This document shows positions 1 through 8,069 of a stretch of 64,000 nt of DNA, in pieces. Made by a program: the position numbers and the translations under genes. Location of the stretch: the NCBI RefSeq assembly GCF_045287255.1, contig NZ_CP137142.1:2046001-2110000 (forward strand). Reading direction: 5' to 3'. The notes under the pieces were generated by a model that ran no database searches, was not told the DNA's origin, and worked only from the letters and a program-made list of their open reading frames with translations. Source of the DNA: Henriciella sp045287255. Its GTDB lineage: Bacteria > Pseudomonadota > Alphaproteobacteria > Caulobacterales > Hyphomonadaceae. Each line of letters begins with the position of its first letter. The first letter of the stretch is position 1.

Positions 1-968
1 GGGTTCGTATCCTTGACGATTTCTTCTAATGCAGCAGGCTTTGTCGCGAAGGTCTCGTCCCATCTTTTACTGGCTTCGAGACCATGACCAGCCAAAGGCG
101 CCTCTTGGATCCGATCACCAACCGCCTGCCATGCATGTGCGCGTGACCAGGAAGAGAGCGGGAAGTCTATCCCTATTATCCGCATCACGCCCTTAATCTG
201 GGTCATAATCAGCGGCGCAAGCAGGATATACCCTGCCGTAAACGCAAATAGCGCAGAAAGTCCTGTCTTCTGGAAACGCCACACGACCAGCATGGCGGCA
301 CTCATACCGATGAGCGCCATCACAGCTGCTTCGGAGCCCGTAGTATAGACGGCCCAAGCAAGCGTCACCACGAGGAGTGCTGCGATGCTGCGTAAGACCT
401 TCTCTCCGCCTTGCCATAACCAAGCAAGCAAGAGCGGCAATAGCAAAGTCAAAGCATTGGCATTACGCATAAGGTTTTGCGGCATCTCGGTTTCAGGATC
501 GCTATAGGGCGCGAGCACATGAAGAATGGGCTCCATAGCCAACACAGTCACAATGACACCTGCAGCCTGCACTGCGGGCACTGTCCGCAGGACGAAGCAC
601 GACCTGGGGGCATCCACACTAACATGGCGCATAGCAAAGGTAACAGCACCCATGGCAAGCGCCGACAGCCCGATACGCAAAGCATCCGCACTAATCGCAA
701 ATGAGCCTTCTGAGAGACTACCGCTAAACAGTCCATCGCCCTCAGGGGACCATAGCGTGCTTAGCATGGCCCATAGTATGAAGGCGATAAATGCAAGCGC
801 GTAGGGTGGGACGGACTTTGGCTGCGCAAAGTATAAAACAGGCAGAGCGGCAAGACCGACAAGCGCCGTAAACCCCTGCCCGCCCATGTAAGCAACGACT
901 GGCCACAGAATGAAAAGCCCGGCGAGGATAGCCGGATAGCTGATCCATCGCTGGGCTTTTGCAATCAT
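1..968 (-). CDS. O-antigen ligase/polymerase-like membrane protein (C-terminus beyond window)
   Basis: An open frame starts with ATG at 968 and runs off the left edge after 322 codons without a stop. The product is very hydrophobic, with many predicted membrane spans. It shows features of the Wzy/WaaL (O-antigen ligase) family: an early LSTLWSP segment after the second or third helix, and near the left edge a GHGLEAS segment like the PLxGxGxG loop of these enzymes. Family members join or polymerise lipid-linked sugar chains at the periplasmic face of the inner membrane. The start codon overlaps the thrS stop in an ATGA, so it is probably translationally coupled to thrS. It is the only long frame that explains the first 970 bases. 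The family is fairly sure; the substrate is unknown. Confidence 0.75.
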   Translation of the reverse strand, partial: MIAKAQRWISYPAILAGLFILWPVVAYMGGQGFTALVGLAALPVLYFAQPKSVPPYALAFIAFILWAMLSTLWSPEGDGLFSGSLSEGSFAISADALRIGLSALAMGAVTFAMRHVSVDAPRSCFVLRTVPAVQAAGVIVTVLAMEPILHVLAPYSDPETEMPQNLMRNANALTLLLPLLLAWLWQGGEKVLRSIAALLVVTLAWAVYTTGSEAAVMALIGMSAAMLVVWRFQKTGLSALFAFTAGYILLAPLIMTQIKGVMRIIGIDFPLSSWSRAHAWQAVGDRIQEAPLAGHGLEASKRWDETFATKPAALEEIVKDTN

Positions 969-2938
969 CCGGCTGCTCGCTTCAGGTCAGGTGCCAGCGC
1001 CTCATGCGCAAGCATCGCAACACCCTCATCAAGAGAGACAATCTCCTGAGCTTTTGACCCAAAACGACGCAAAGCCATCTTGCGCTCAGTCTCTTCACGC
1101 TCACCAACCACGGCAATTACAGGGACCTTCTGCACGGAGTGCTCGCGGACCTTGTAATTGATCTTCTCATTGCGCGTATCGACTTCCACCCGCAAACCCG
1201 CAGCCCGCAAAGTCTCAGCAACCTCATTGGCGTAGTCATCAGCGCTGCTTGTAATCGTCGCAACGACAACCTGAACCGGCGCCAGCCAGCTTGGGAAAGC
1301 GCCAGCAAATTCCTCGATCAGGATACCGAGGAAGCGCTCCATAGACCCAAGGATCGCCCGGTGCAGCATGACCGGGCGTTCTTTAGCACCGCTCTCGGCG
1401 GTATATTCAGCGCCCAAACGCTCTGGCAGAACGAAATCAAGCTGCAGTGTTCCACACTGCCAGACCCGGCCAATCGCATCGGTCAACTGGAACTCCAGCT
1501 TCGGGCCATAGAACGCGCCCTCACCCGGCATGATCTCATAGGGCAGGCCTGTCGCTTTAATCGCTTCTTCCAGGTCATGCTCCGCCCGGTCCCAGACCTC
1601 GTCTGATCCGGCGCGCAGTTCCGGCCGTGTCGACAGTTTCACCGCAACATCAGTGAACCCGAAATCATCATAGACACTCTGCAAGAGGGCACAGAATTTC
1701 TCAGTCTCAGAGATGATCTGATCCTCACGGCAGAAGATGTGCGCATCATCCTGTGTGAACTGACGCACACGCATAATCCCATGCAGAGCGCCATGCGGTT
1801 CATTGCGGTGGCAACAGCCAAACTCGGCGATCCGCAGAGGCAGGTCGCGATAGGACTTTTGCCCCGACTTGAACACTTCGACGTGGGCTGGGCAGTTCAT
1901 CGGCTTGATCGCCATGAGCTTGCTATCGGCCGGGATGGACACATCCCCTTCACCATCAGGGACAAAGTCAGGCACAACAAACATATTCTCGCGGAACTTG
2001 CCCCAGTGGCCCGATTTCTCCCACTGTGCACTATCCATGAGCTGCGGCGTCTTCACCTCATTATAGCCTTCAGCATCAAGGCGGCGGCGGATATAGGCTT
2101 CAACTTCCAACCAGACTTTATAGCCTTTCGGATGCCAGAAAACGGACCCAGCTGCGGCTTCGCCATCAAGGTGGAACAGATCCAGCTGTGTCGCGAGCTT
2201 CCGGTGATCGCGCTTTTCGGCTTCTTCAATCCGGTGCAGGTGCGCCTTGAGGTCTTTTTCATTCGCCCAGGCCGTGCCGTACATACGTTGCAGCATTTCA
2301 TTCTTGCTGTCGCCGCGCCAATAGGCCCCGGCCAGTTTCATGAGCTTGAACGCCTTTGGTAGCTTGCCAGTGCTGGGCAAGTGCGGACCGCGACAAAGAT
2401 CAAACCAATCCCCTTGACGATAGACGGTAATCGCCTCACCCGGCGGGATAATGTCATCAATGATCTGCGCTTTGTACTCTTCGCCAATCTCCTTGAACGT
2501 CTTGATCGCCTGATCCTTGTCCCAGACTTCGCGGATGATCGGATAGTCTGCGTCGACAATCTCACGCATCTTCTTTTCGATCTTCTCGAAATCATCAGCT
2601 GAGAAAGGCACCTCGCGAGCAAAATCGTAATAGAAGCCGTCGTCGATTACCGGGCCGATTGTGACCTGTGTATCAGGGTATAAAGCCTGTACCGCTTGCG
2701 CCAGAACGTGCGCAGCATCGTGGCGGATTAACTCCAGACCTTCAGGGTCTTTTGCTGTGACGATCGCAACTTCTGCATCACCCTCAAGCGGGCGGGTCAG
2801 ATCGCGCAATTCACCATCAACCTTGGCGGCAATAGCCTTCTTGGCGAGCGAGTTGGATATGGACTGGGCAACATCCATTGGGCTGGCGCCATCCGCATAT
2901 TCACGAACAGAACCATCAGGGAGCGTGACTTGAATCAT
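965..2938 (-). CDS. thrS: Threonyl-tRNA synthetase
   Basis: Cytosolic class II synthetase that charges tRNA-Thr. The 657 residues match the usual length. An N-terminal TGS domain (about 1-62) is followed by the editing domain, with its HDAAH motif and a CRGPH motif. The catalytic core contains the zinc-binding Cys of KPMNCPAH, a His in the QDDAHIF segment and the His of MLHRAILGS, and class II motif 3 continues as GSMERFLGILIEE. A C-terminal anticodon-binding domain follows. All hallmark residues are present, so it should be active for both charging and editing. The stop overlaps the start of the downstream O-antigen-ligase-like gene. About 290 bases separate it from yidD upstream; no T-box or anticodon-mimic operator could be recognised there. 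Confidence 0.98.
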   Translation of the reverse strand: MIQVTLPDGSVREYADGASPMDVAQSISNSLAKKAIAAKVDGELRDLTRPLEGDAEVAIVTAKDPEGLELIRHDAAHVLAQAVQALYPDTQVTIGPVIDDGFYYDFAREVPFSADDFEKIEKKMREIVDADYPIIREVWDKDQAIKTFKEIGEEYKAQIIDDIIPPGEAITVYRQGDWFDLCRGPHLPSTGKLPKAFKLMKLAGAYWRGDSKNEMLQRMYGTAWANEKDLKAHLHRIEEAEKRDHRKLATQLDLFHLDGEAAAGSVFWHPKGYKVWLEVEAYIRRRLDAEGYNEVKTPQLMDSAQWEKSGHWGKFRENMFVVPDFVPDGEGDVSIPADSKLMAIKPMNCPAHVEVFKSGQKSYRDLPLRIAEFGCCHRNEPHGALHGIMRVRQFTQDDAHIFCREDQIISETEKFCALLQSVYDDFGFTDVAVKLSTRPELRAGSDEVWDRAEHDLEEAIKATGLPYEIMPGEGAFYGPKLEFQLTDAIGRVWQCGTLQLDFVLPERLGAEYTAESGAKERPVMLHRAILGSMERFLGILIEEFAGAFPSWLAPVQVVVATITSSADDYANEVAETLRAAGLRVEVDTRNEKINYKVREHSVQKVPVIAVVGEREETERKMALRRFGSKAQEIVSLDEGVAMLAHEALAPDLKRAAG

Positions 2939-3106
2939 GATCTTTCACTTGTCGTTTTTTACGCGCACAGTCGACGCTGTTATTCCGTGGCAGGGCTTCA
3001 AGCTCACGCTTTAACGCGATCACAGCGGAAATCCCACCGTCAACACTGTCTTTATGTGCGAATTGTTACTGAAATACGAGGATGATTAAGGATGCCGCGA
3101 CGCGCC

Positions 3107-3175
3107 TGATCCCGGTGGATCAAACAGCCAGCCGGACACCCCGGCGGGTTCGCCGGGTCAGCGCAGTTGTCTGCG
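3107..3175. other. Three consecutive perfect hairpins with 4-nt loops
   Basis: In the 294-base gap between yidD and thrS, three perfect inverted repeats follow each other: TGATCC-cggt-GGATCA (3107-3122), CCCGGCG-ggtt-CGCCGGG (3140-3157) and CGCAG-ttgt-CTGCG (3162-3175). Each has a 4-base loop. Read on the minus strand they lie after the yidD stop and about 170 bases before the thrS start, so they could end the yidD transcript, form the thrS leader, or be part of a small RNA. No U-run follows on either strand, so this is not a standard intrinsic terminator. I do not recognise a known RNA family. Confidence 0.5.
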
Positions 3176-3232
3176 TCAGATATAGTCTCTCAAAACTCAT
3201 ATTCGGCGATATGCCATTGTCAGATTAAGATT

Positions 3233-3538
3233 TCAATGCTGATCATTTTGTGGCCCCTGCCAATCGCCGTAGCGCCACGGAGCCCAGAACGGAACTGTAG
3301 GCTTGGTTTCCGGCGCCGGATCGATCCCTGAATTCCCTCCGGGGCGACAACGGAGCAATCTCGCAAGCGTCATCCAGAACCCGGCCCAAAAGCCATGACG
3401 GCGCAGGCATTCAGCGCCATACTCACTACAGGTTGGATGATAACGACAGCGCGCCCCAAAGAGCGCGAAAACAGGCGATAAAGTCAGCTTATAAGCCTTC
3501 AACAATCCTGTCGCGATGGTTGAGCGGACTTTCGACAT
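3233..3538 (-). CDS. yidD: Membrane protein insertion efficiency factor YidD
   Basis: A 101-residue protein of the YidD family (DUF37), which associates with the inner membrane and assists YidC-dependent insertion. The signature CRYHPTCSEY is intact and is followed by the aromatic and basic stretch ending in LLRCRPGG. An N-terminal amphipathic helix (about residues 8-25) fits membrane association. Here it follows the pseudouridine synthase gene with a 2-base gap, so the two are co-transcribed. YidD is often found next to rnpA/yidC; that context is absent here. Confidence 0.93.
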   Translation of the reverse strand: MSKVRSTIATGLLKAYKLTLSPVFALFGARCRYHPTCSEYGAECLRRHGFWAGFWMTLARLLRCRPGGNSGIDPAPETKPTVPFWAPWRYGDWQGPQNDQH

Positions 3539-3540
3539 GA

Positions 3541-4506
3541 CTAGCTGGGCCGTTTGCCGGGCGGTTTGGCCCGCGGCGGACGTCCTGTACCTTTGCCTTT
3601 ATAGCCATTGCCTTGCCCGCGTGGGCGGTCCTCGCCCTTACGGCGCGGCTCCCGGTTCGGCTTCGCGCCCCCTTTACCAACAAAGCTACGCCCCTTGCGC
3701 ACGGGTTTGCCATCCTCATCGCGCAGGCGTTTAGGCTTTTCTGGCAGGCTGGCGGCGATTAGCTCTGCACGCTCTTTTGAGGTGAGCGACCGCCATTGCC
3801 CCTCTGGCAAATCACCCATCTCAAGCGGCCCAATGCGCAAACGCAGAAGATCAACCACTTTCAGACCGACAAGATCACACATCCGCCGAATCTGGCGCTT
3901 GCGGCCTTCCTTCAGGATGAAACGCAAAGTCTGCCCCTCTTCCTGTGTCACCTTGGCTGATTTGAGCTTGCGATTGTCCAGAGACAGGCCATTGCGCAGC
4001 AGAGTCAGCTTGCCCGGCGTGATCTTTCCTGTGACCTTCACCAGATACTCTTTTTCGAGTGTGTGCTGCGGCCCAATAATCGCCTTGGCCAGCACCCCAT
4101 CCTCGGACAGCAAGAGCAGCCCATGCGAATCCTGATCAAGACGTCCAAGCGGGGCCAGACTGGCATCCTTAGCCGGACCTTTTGAACCATCCGCAGCATT
4201 TGCCGTTTTTAGCAGGCGGACAGCAGGAACCTGTCCATCCTCAGGCTGCGCTGAGACGTAATCGACAGGCTTGTTAAGGACAGCCGTAAACTTACCTGCA
4301 ATCGCGCGCGCGCCAGCATCATTGATCGTCAGCGTCTGGCCCGGTTCAATCTTGTGTCCGGGCTGCTCAACCGTCTCATCCTCAACCCGGATAACACCAG
4401 CAGCAATAAGAGCCTCGGCCTCACGCCGGGAGCAGAGGCCAAGCTCCGCCATCCACTTGTTCAAGCGCAAGGGGGCGTTGCCGCGATAGGTGTGTGAAAT
4501 GGACAT
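3541..4506 (-). CDS. RsuA/RluB/RluF-family rRNA pseudouridine synthase
   Basis: 321 residues with an N-terminal S4 RNA-binding domain (about 14-60, LNKWMAELGLCSRREAEALI) and the pseudouridylate synthase domain. The catalytic Asp lies in GRLDQDSHGLLLL, and EGRKRQIRRM is the second family signature. The spacing and the EKEYLVKV segment resemble RluF (23S U2604 in E. coli), but which rRNA base it modifies cannot be told from sequence. The last 75 residues or so are a Lys/Arg/Pro/Gly-rich tail, a common alphaproteobacterial extension that probably binds RNA. It precedes yidD by 2 bases on the same strand. Confidence 0.9.
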   Translation of the reverse strand: MSISHTYRGNAPLRLNKWMAELGLCSRREAEALIAAGVIRVEDETVEQPGHKIEPGQTLTINDAGARAIAGKFTAVLNKPVDYVSAQPEDGQVPAVRLLKTANAADGSKGPAKDASLAPLGRLDQDSHGLLLLSEDGVLAKAIIGPQHTLEKEYLVKVTGKITPGKLTLLRNGLSLDNRKLKSAKVTQEEGQTLRFILKEGRKRQIRRMCDLVGLKVVDLLRLRIGPLEMGDLPEGQWRSLTSKERAELIAASLPEKPKRLRDEDGKPVRKGRSFVGKGGAKPNREPRRKGEDRPRGQGNGYKGKGTGRPPRAKPPGKRPS

Positions 4507-4552
4507 GGTTGGCGATGTGCGCGCTCAACGCTCAAGCGTCAACCAGAAGCGA

Positions 4553-4696
4553 TCAGTCGCTGATCTCTTCCTGAACGGTTTCGGCAGTGTCTTTGACAAC
4601 TTTACCTGCCGATTCAACATCTTTGCCGACACCGGCAATCGTGTTGCAGGCGGCCAGAACAGGTAGGGCGAGCAGTAGAGCGAGAATAGCTTTCAT
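4553..4696 (-). CDS. Entericidin-like small lipoprotein
   Basis: A 47-residue entericidin (EcnA/EcnB) family lipoprotein. A short signal peptide ends in the lipobox LAAC, and the mature part holds NTIAGVGKDVESAGKVV, the typical entericidin helix. The start is placed at ATG 4696 because AAGGAG lies 7 bases before it; a longer frame upstream lacks such a site. It lies directly downstream of a second, longer entericidin-like gene (start 5009). Entericidins are small membrane lipoproteins linked to stationary-phase lysis in enterics; in alphaproteobacteria their role is poorly known. Confidence 0.85.
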   Translation of the reverse strand: MKAILALLLALPVLAACNTIAGVGKDVESAGKVVKDTAETVQEEISD

Positions 4697-4718
4697 CAGG
4701 AACTCCTTAGATCGTAGC

Positions 4719-5009
4719 TTAGTTACGATAATCAATTGTTCGGCAGGGTGGAAGGTCCGGTCCACCGCGCAATTGCGTCGCATAAGGGTCGCAAGCCTGC
4801 CGCACAATTACTGTTGGCTCACCTTCAGACTGATAGCGCATCTCAACATAGCGGGGCTGGTTACGGGAAACGAAGACCTCTTCGCGAACCTCATCTGAGA
4901 CATGCGTGATGCCGCGGCCAAGGGCGCTGACATCCTTGCCGACACCTGCCACCGTCGAACAGGCAGGCAGTATCGATAGGGTTACAAGACCAATCAGAGC
5001 AGAACGCAT
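4719..5009 (-). CDS. Entericidin-like lipoprotein with C-terminal extension
   Basis: A 96-residue lipoprotein starting at ATG 5009, preceded by AAGGAG. It has a signal peptide with lipobox LPAC, then STVAGVGKDVSALGRGI, which matches the core of the neighbouring 47-residue entericidin-like protein. Unlike a normal entericidin it continues for about 55 residues with an unrecognised region containing two cysteines (QACDPY and PPCRTIDY) that could form a disulfide in the periplasm. The 22-base spacing to the short paralogue suggests a tandem duplication in which one copy gained or kept an extra domain. Confidence 0.75.
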   Translation of the reverse strand: MRSALIGLVTLSILPACSTVAGVGKDVSALGRGITHVSDEVREEVFVSRNQPRYVEMRYQSEGEPTVIVRQACDPYATQLRGGPDLPPCRTIDYRN

Positions 5010-5105
5010 TATCGCAATCTCCTTTTCCCCACCAATATCTGCCCCTACATGCACGTTATCAAGCAGATTCGCCTTACACTTGAGACAGATAAGAATGGAT
5101 ATCGC

Positions 5106-5381
5106 ATGACCGCCACTTTCATCACACAAGGCGTTATGGCTTTGATAGCGCTGGTGCTCTTCGTGTCAGCGGTCAGCCTGTCTCACAAGATCGAGAAGCG
5201 CTCTCAGCCCACGCGCACTCCCGGCACTGGGTCATCCAATACCAATATGTTTGGACAGATTCTAAATGCGAGTGTTGCTACTGATCCAGAGACACAACGC
5301 CTGCGCCGCGCCATGATTATGCGCTTCAGTATGGGCCTTATTGTCTTCGTTGGTCTGGCCGTCCTCACACTGACCGCCTGA
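5106..5381 (+). CDS. Small two-helix membrane protein, unknown function
   Basis: About 91 residues if the ATG at 5106 is used; an in-frame ATG at 5049 would add 19 hydrophilic residues. Two hydrophobic helices (residues about 8-26 and 69-90) are joined by a polar linker rich in Ser, Thr and Asn that ends in a basic patch RLRRAMIMR. This resembles the topology of HIG1-domain small proteins but I cannot confirm the family. It is divergent from the entericidin-like genes and lies 57 bases before purQ on the same strand, so it could share a transcript with purQ. Confidence 0.6.
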   Translation: MTATFITQGVMALIALVLFVSAVSLSHKIEKRSQPTRTPGTGSSNTNMFGQILNASVATDPETQRLRRAMIMRFSMGLIVFVGLAVLTLTA

Positions 5382-5438
5382 ACCCTATTCCCAAAGGGGG
5401 CGACTCCCTGCTAAAGGCCAGCCATCCAAGGAGAGACC

Positions 5439-6101
5439 ATGAAAACTGCTGTCATCGTCTTCCCCGGCTCCAATTGTGACCGGGATGCGCAGGTCGCCCT
5501 CAAACAGGCCACAGGGAAAGCCCCTGCTATGGTCTGGCATAAAGATGGAACCATCCCGACGGATACCGACCTCGTCATGGTTCCGGGTGGGTTTAGCTAT
5601 GGCGATTATCTGCGCACGGGCGCAATGGCGGCCAACAGCCCAGTCATCAGCCAGCTGCATGCCCATGCCGAGCGTGGCGGGTATATCCTTGGTGTTTGCA
5701 ACGGCTTCCAGATCCTGTGCGAGACGGGCCTGCTGCCCGGCGCTCTGATGCGGAACACCAGCCTGCACTTCGTGTGCAAGCCGCAAACCCTTAAAATTGA
5801 AAGCGCCAATAGTGCCTTTACCAGTGCCTATGCCGGCACAAGTGAGGTGACGATCCCGATCGCGCACCATGACGGCAACTATGTTGCCGATGAGAACACG
5901 CTCGACCAAATCGAAGGCGATGGCCGTATTGCCTTCCGCTATGTCGACAACCCGAATGGCTCAGCCCGCGATATTGCTGGCGTGTTGAGCAAGAATGGCC
6001 GGGTTATGGGCATGATGCCTCATCCAGAGCGCGCCATTGGCGGCCATGAGGGCGGCACTGATGGTCTTGGCGTATTCGAAAGTCTGATTGGCGCGATTTA
6101 A
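5439..6101 (+). CDS. purQ: Phosphoribosylformylglycinamidine synthase, glutaminase subunit PurQ
   Basis: 220 residues, a class I glutamine amidotransferase that supplies ammonia to PurL in step 4 of purine synthesis. The N-terminal FPGSNCDRD, the nucleophile Cys in GVCNGFQIL and the His/Glu pair in PHPERA are all present. AAGGAG before the ATG at 5439 supports the start. It acts with PurL and PurS; purL lies about 2 kb downstream, and purS is not seen in this window. The stop codon interlocks with the stop of the convergent cysteine-rich gene in the bases TTAA (6098-6101). Confidence 0.97.
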   Translation: MKTAVIVFPGSNCDRDAQVALKQATGKAPAMVWHKDGTIPTDTDLVMVPGGFSYGDYLRTGAMAANSPVISQLHAHAERGGYILGVCNGFQILCETGLLPGALMRNTSLHFVCKPQTLKIESANSAFTSAYAGTSEVTIPIAHHDGNYVADENTLDQIEGDGRIAFRYVDNPNGSARDIAGVLSKNGRVMGMMPHPERAIGGHEGGTDGLGVFESLIGAI

Positions 6102-6679
6102 TTTGCGCGCTTAGGCAACATGCCTGGGCAATACTTTTTGCGAATGTCAGTACAGTCCATCTTGTAACCTTCGCTAAGCAGCGTTTGCGTCCGCAAATCA
6201 CTGACATTCTTGAAAGTCTTCCGAACGATCTTCGCGCCGCACCCATTATCGCCATGCGTGACACCATAAAGGTCAACAACTGTGCTGCTGCGGCCTCTGT
6301 TCTCGCCATCACAGCAGACCATCGTTTCCATTTGTTTCTTGAGGTCGTTTAAAGCGTAACGCTTTACCCCCTTGCTTTGCGTGCAGGAGATCGGGCGCGT
6401 ACGATCCCAACGTGCTTTCCAATGATCACGATAACAGGCACGCAGTTTATTACGAGCGCGTTCACGACAGCGATTTTTGACCGTGTTGCCGCAGGAACCA
6501 ACCGCCGAGTAATCTCCGAAGTTAAAGCCATTGCCGCGCTGAACAGGTTTTCCATTCTCCTGAACAAGGTCCATGTAGTAATAGCCGCTACAGTGACGCT
6601 GAACCTCTGCATTGGCCTGACCATTGATCAACGCCCAAAGGCAAATTACGCCCGCACAAAGCACAATGAGTCTGAGCAT
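6098..6679 (-). CDS. Secreted cysteine-rich protein, unknown function
   Basis: 193 residues from ATG 6679, preceded by GGGAGGAAG. A clear signal peptide ends near residue 24 (NGQANA), and the mature protein holds ten cysteines including a CC pair in MVCCDGE. It is basic and aromatic, with no recognised domain. The even number of cysteines fits a disulfide-stabilised periplasmic or secreted protein. It sits antisense between purQ and a DUF418 gene. The unrelated lipoprotein at 28714-29265 also ends in a CC-containing cysteine-rich region, but I see no wider similarity. Confidence 0.75.
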   Translation of the reverse strand: MLRLIVLCAGVICLWALINGQANAEVQRHCSGYYYMDLVQENGKPVQRGNGFNFGDYSAVGSCGNTVKNRCRERARNKLRACYRDHWKARWDRTRPISCTQSKGVKRYALNDLKKQMETMVCCDGENRGRSSTVVDLYGVTHGDNGCGAKIVRKTFKNVSDLRTQTLLSEGYKMDCTDIRKKYCPGMLPKRAN

Positions 6680-6822
6680 AGTCTTCCTCCCTCTATCCTC
6701 TCTCAGGCCCGAAGATACAGGAAAAACGGCGCTTGAGCGAATCAGGGGCGATTGCCCTAACTTGACCAATACCGCAAAATCGTCACCTCTAACCAAAGGA
6801 TAAGTCGATTTGGGGGCCAATC

Positions 6823-8016
6823 ATGACCTACCTGAGTGAAACCCAGAATGCCGGACGCGAAGTGTTTCCCGATTTGGCACGGGCTTTCGCCTTGATTGGC
6901 ATAGCCCTCGTCAATGTCGGTGTCATTGCTTATCCCTTCATGACGGGATATTCGATTGGCGGCCTTGATACGCCGATTGATCAGGGGGCGTTCTGGATCG
7001 TCAACGCCTTCTTCCTGATGAAATCCTACACCTTGTTTGCCTTCATGTTTGGCGTTGGTTTTGCTTATCAGATCCAGTCGGCTGAGCGACGCAGCGTTGG
7101 CTTTTCCGGGCGATACTGGCGACGCATTCTTGGCCTTCTCGCCTTTGGATTCGTGAATATCGCTTTCCTGTTTCAGGGCGATATTCTCGTGATCTATGCC
7201 ATTCTCGGCAGCATCCTGTTCCTGTTCAGGAATGCCAGCGCCCGCACACTAAGTGGTTGGGGTATTGGTCTATATACGTTTCAGGTGCTGCTCGTAGCAT
7301 TCATGGCGGCAGGCATATGGATGTGGGCAACCTTCGACCCTGAAAGCTATACCAGCGAACTACCGACGATATACGAACAAGGTTTAACCGCCGCTGAAGC
7401 CTTCAGATCTGGCAGCTTTGTCGACACGATCCATCAACGTTTCATTGAATGGGGCGGCGTCATCACGTTCGGTATGATGATGCAGGGTGTCGGTGCCCTC
7501 GCCTTCTTCATGTTCGGCCTTTCTGCTGTCAGACGTGGAACGATCTCAAATCCGTCTGCACCTTTCTGGAAGCGTTGTCGTCATATCTTCTTGCCAATTG
7601 GCGTCCTGATCAGCGGGTATGGCGCCTGGCTTACAGTTCAGGGCGGTGGCTTCATGGATGTCAAAACTATGCTTGGTATGACCCTGATCATGCTTGGTGC
7701 GCCCTTCTCGACCGCAGGCTATCTCGGTCTGATCGCCAAATGGGCGGAAACACCGGGCGGTACGGTCAAGACTTTCCTGGCCCGCGGGGGGACAGCGTCT
7801 CTAACAGCCTATCTCATGCAAGGCCTGCTCCTCTCTCTGATCTTTAACGCCTATGGTCTTGGTTTATTTGAGCAATATGGCGCTGCGACCTGTATCGCGA
7901 TTGCTTTAGCCGTCGCCCTGTTCAGCATTTCATTCACCAGTGTCTGGCGCACCAAGTTCAAGCGCGGCCCACTCGAAGAAGTGTTGCGGCGATGGACCTA
8001 TCTCGGCGAGCGTTAA
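6823..8016 (+). CDS. DUF418-family (YeiB-like) membrane protein
   Basis: 397 residues with about nine to ten membrane helices. The N-terminal FPDLARAFALIGIALVNV and the C-terminal TASLTAYLMQGLLLSL segments are the two typical parts of DUF418/YeiB proteins. The family is related to membrane acyltransferases of the HGSNAT/OpgC type; no substrate is known. GGGGG precedes the ATG at 6823. It lies between purQ and purL on the same strand and may be transcribed with purL, 53 bases downstream, without an obvious functional link. Confidence 0.85.
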   Translation: MTYLSETQNAGREVFPDLARAFALIGIALVNVGVIAYPFMTGYSIGGLDTPIDQGAFWIVNAFFLMKSYTLFAFMFGVGFAYQIQSAERRSVGFSGRYWRRILGLLAFGFVNIAFLFQGDILVIYAILGSILFLFRNASARTLSGWGIGLYTFQVLLVAFMAAGIWMWATFDPESYTSELPTIYEQGLTAAEAFRSGSFVDTIHQRFIEWGGVITFGMMMQGVGALAFFMFGLSAVRRGTISNPSAPFWKRCRHIFLPIGVLISGYGAWLTVQGGGFMDVKTMLGMTLIMLGAPFSTAGYLGLIAKWAETPGGTVKTFLARGGTASLTAYLMQGLLLSLIFNAYGLGLFEQYGAATCIAIALAVALFSISFTSVWRTKFKRGPLEEVLRRWTYLGER

Positions 8017-8069
8017 ACAAGCGCATTATCAGGCTGGCGAATCCAGCTGCGGCGCGCTAAAGGGCGGCC

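Noticed and set aside
1..15. tRNA T-loop-like GGTTCGTATCC
   Set aside because: No acceptor or anticodon arm could be folded, and the segment is inside the O-antigen-ligase-like frame. No tRNA was recognised in the window.
1739..2362. 207-codon plus-strand frame
   Set aside because: Lies wholly antisense to the well-supported thrS and encodes no recognisable domain; its length is a by-product of codon bias.
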